Source of the DNA: VGSG01 sp040756375
Lineage (GTDB): Bacteria; Desulfobacterota; Desulfomonilia; Desulfomonilales; Desulfomonilaceae
Direction of reading: 5' to 3'
DNA length: 64,000 nt
NCBI GenBank assembly: GCA_040756375.1
Contig: JBFLZC010000026.1
Coordinates: forward strand, 1 to 64,000
In this document: one piece after another, positions 62,674-64,000 of the stretch
Layout: each line of letters starts with the position of its first letter
How positions within the stretch are numbered: the first letter of the stretch is position 1
The notes under the pieces: generated by a model
What the model saw: only the letters and a program-made list of their open reading frames with translations
Databases searched by the model: none
Told to the model about the DNA's origin: nothing
Made by a program: the position numbers and the translations under genes

Positions 62674-63489
62674 TCAACGCATGGCTTTCAGATGGCTCGC
62701 GAAAGACTTGTAGGTCCCTTTGGGAGCCGCAATTAAGGGGCCGTCCACCCGCGACCCGTCCAGGTAATCGCCCACGTGAAATCGTTTGCCGTCCAGGAAT
62801 CGGATTTCGCCGCCCGCGGCTTCCAGGATGATACTCCCTGCGGCCAAATCGCGCACGTTGACGTTCTTCAAGATGCAGGCGTCAGCCGCGCCCCTGGCCA
62901 CATAGGCCATATGACCCGCGGATGAGCCGAAATTCCTGATCTTTCCTGGGAAATCGCTGGTAAAATCCTGATGGAATCGGGAATACACCAAGATAAGACT
63001 TTCATTATCTATGGTGGATTTCTCCCGCACCCGAATCGGTTTGTCGTTCAGGAGCGCTTCTCGTTGCGCATACGCAGAGTAGAGCTCTCCAGTGACGGGA
63101 AGGTACAGAAAGCCCAGCACCGGCCAAAAAAGCTCAAAGAGGGCCGCGCTGATCCCCCACACGGGCAGTCCTGCCTGAAAAGACGCGGCGCCGTCCAAAG
63201 GATCCACTATCCATATGAAACGCGGGCAGTCTTCACTGGCCACTTGCTCGGCATTGAGTTCTCGCAGGAAACTGTGCCGCTCGAAACTGCCCCTGATTTT
63301 GGAGGAAATCAGCGCCCAGGCGGCGTTGTCCGCCTCAGTCACTAGCTCGTCGTCGAATTTGAGACCCGGGTTCCCGTGGCCGTACAGCTCCATAAGCAGA
63401 GCGCCGCTCTTGCGCAAGGTATTCTCCACGAATTCCTTGAGGGTCCGGAGTTCAGGTTCGGTCAGGGATCTGGCGTCATCTTTCTTCAT
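62674..63489 (-). CDS. Inositol monophosphatase family protein
   Basis: A 271-residue phosphatase: metal-binding signature WIVDPLDGAASFQAG (expected WIVDPIDGTxNF, here Ala-Ala-Ser in place of Thr-x-Asn), VTEADNAAWALI at the N-terminus, and the C-terminal VRDLAAGSIILEAAGGEIRFLDG (expected WDxAAG). The acidic pair that binds the first metal is less canonical (LNAEQ). Substrates may be inositol phosphate, PAP/PAPS or fructose bisphosphate. In a sulfate reducer a PAP phosphatase role is possible. It precedes hrcA by about 100 bases on the same strand. Confidence 0.85.
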   Translation of the reverse strand: MKKDDARSLTEPELRTLKEFVENTLRKSGALLMELYGHGNPGLKFDDELVTEADNAAWALISSKIRGSFERHSFLRELNAEQVASEDCPRFIWIVDPLDGAASFQAGLPVWGISAALFELFWPVLGFLYLPVTGELYSAYAQREALLNDKPIRVREKSTIDNESLILVYSRFHQDFTSDFPGKIRNFGSSAGHMAYVARGAADACILKNVNVRDLAAGSIILEAAGGEIRFLDGKRFHVGDYLDGSRVDGPLIAAPKGTYKSFASHLKAMR

Positions 63490-63887
63490 GGTGTTCTCCG
63501 TGTTGATGGAACGAAGGGAAACCGGTGGAAAATGCTAGTAGACCACAGGGGTTCAATAGCCCATACTTGAAATGAACCGGTATCGAGTTGCCGCTCGCAG
63601 TCGGCGCTGTCCGAACGCCGAGGCCGCTCCCGGGCAGATGCATGATCAGGCGTTCGTGTCCACGGTCGTCGCGTGTGGAGAGGGGTAATGAAAAGTGGAG
63701 GTGTACGGGGACGCGTAGCTGCACTGTGGAGTGGTTCCCGGTCTCAAAGCATTGGCGCATACTGTAAGTTCACAGGAGCCGGCATGTCAAGATCCGGAAA
63801 CGGACGGAGGACTCCTGCCCTATTGAGGGGTTGGCGGCCCAGTGCCCCGGGACGTGAGGCGAACCAATCCCGGCGCGGGCTTTTCAC
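63490..63887. other. Intergenic region, nothing recognised
   Basis: About 400 bases between the divergent phosphatase gene and the rpsP promoter, with no convincing gene or RNA. Confidence 0.55.
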
Positions 63888-63916
63888 TTGACATGAACAG
63901 GAGGGCGGGCTAATAT
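63888..63916 (+). promoter_or_regulatory. Consensus sigma-70 promoter before rpsP
   Basis: TTGACA at 63888 and TAATAT at 63911, separated by exactly 17 bases, lie about 50 bases before the rpsP start. This is nearly the ideal housekeeping promoter and suits a ribosomal-protein operon. Confidence 0.8.
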
Positions 63917-63965
63917 CATTCATTTAACACGGGAAACGTGCATTCTTCAGGAGGTTTTGCTCCTT

Positions 63966-64000
63966 ATGCCTGTAACAATCCGTCTGGCTCGATACGGAGC
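63966..64000 (+). CDS. rpsP: Ribosomal protein S16, start only (cut by window edge)
   Basis: The last 35 bases encode MPVTIRLARYG, the conserved start of small-subunit protein S16 (commonly M-x-V-x-IRL-x-R-x-G). AGGAGG lies 11 bases upstream of the ATG, and a consensus promoter precedes it. In many bacteria rpsP heads an operon with ffh, rimM, trmD and rplS. The remainder is beyond the window. Confidence 0.85.
   Translation, partial: MPVTIRLARYG

Noticed and set aside
1..64000. CRISPR arrays, rRNA genes, intact insertion sequences or prophage genes
   Set aside because: No regularly spaced direct repeats, no rRNA sequence, and no transposase, integrase or phage structural frames were recognised.

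Overview
The window looks like chromosomal DNA of an anaerobic, sulfate-reducer-like deltaproteobacterium (Desulfobacterota, perhaps of the Desulfomonile/Syntrophobacter type). That placement is an inference from gene content: TAXI-type TRAP transport, several acyl-CoA dehydrogenases, abundant PAS-rich sensor kinases and sigma-54 activators, GC-rich intergenic REP-like repeats, and a UGA-selenocysteine gene. No 16S rRNA gene is present, so the taxonomy stays tentative.

Layout. 0-6.7 kb: a tRNA-Pro(GGG) followed by accessory genes. These are an AF2212-like antitoxin with a VapC PIN toxin, a HicB with a broken HicA, an unrecognised 389-aa membrane-anchored protein, two small secreted Cys-rich proteins, YcxB-like and DUF4272 proteins, and another HicB-like protein. 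A degenerate tRNA-like segment lies near 4.8 kb. 6.9-16.4 kb: DUF1579 protein, alpha/beta hydrolase, SH3b protein with a long Lys/Ala/Glu-rich stretch, SLC13-type transporter with TrkA-C domains, metallo-beta-lactamase-fold hydrolase, a fragment of a sigma-54 activator, a predicted outer-membrane barrel and a class III CoA-transferase. 16.5-29.6 kb: two signalling loci in which a periplasmic binding protein gene directly precedes sensor kinases (and, in the second, a receiver protein and a sigma-54 activator) with no permease. Between them are a signal peptidase I with His where Lys is expected and a CPBP protease. 30.4-41.2 kb: a divergent MerR regulator and a fatty-acid beta-oxidation cluster (acyl-CoA ligase, fused hydratase/3-hydroxyacyl-CoA dehydrogenase, thiolase, three acyl-CoA dehydrogenases). 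41.6-45.6 kb: arylsulfatase, a third Cys-rich secreted protein and an exported HAD phosphatase with a decayed partial copy beside it.

46.0-55.6 kb is the most striking part. It appears to be one long co-oriented unit: TAXI TRAP binding protein, DUF1850 protein, fused TRAP permease, a glycine cleavage set (T, H, P-alpha, P-beta), a two-ACT-domain protein, and a GrdB/PrdB-like reductase. The reductase reading frame is interrupted by one in-frame UGA, followed at the right distance by a hairpin that can serve as a SECIS. I read it as a 292-aa selenoprotein with a U-x-x-C motif, closed by a strong terminator. It suggests import of an amino-acid-like substrate coupled to glycine oxidation and a selenium-dependent thiol/redox step.

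55.8-64 kb: two uncharacterised proteins, a 1062-aa membrane-anchored MASE3/GAF/PAS sigma-54 activator, a small conserved protein, HrcA, an inositol-monophosphatase-family protein, and a consensus promoter leading into rpsP, which runs off the right edge. Intergenic DNA is rich in dispersed repeats. One is a 322-bp MITE-like element with 17-bp terminal inverted repeats and a perfect 11-bp direct repeat on each side.
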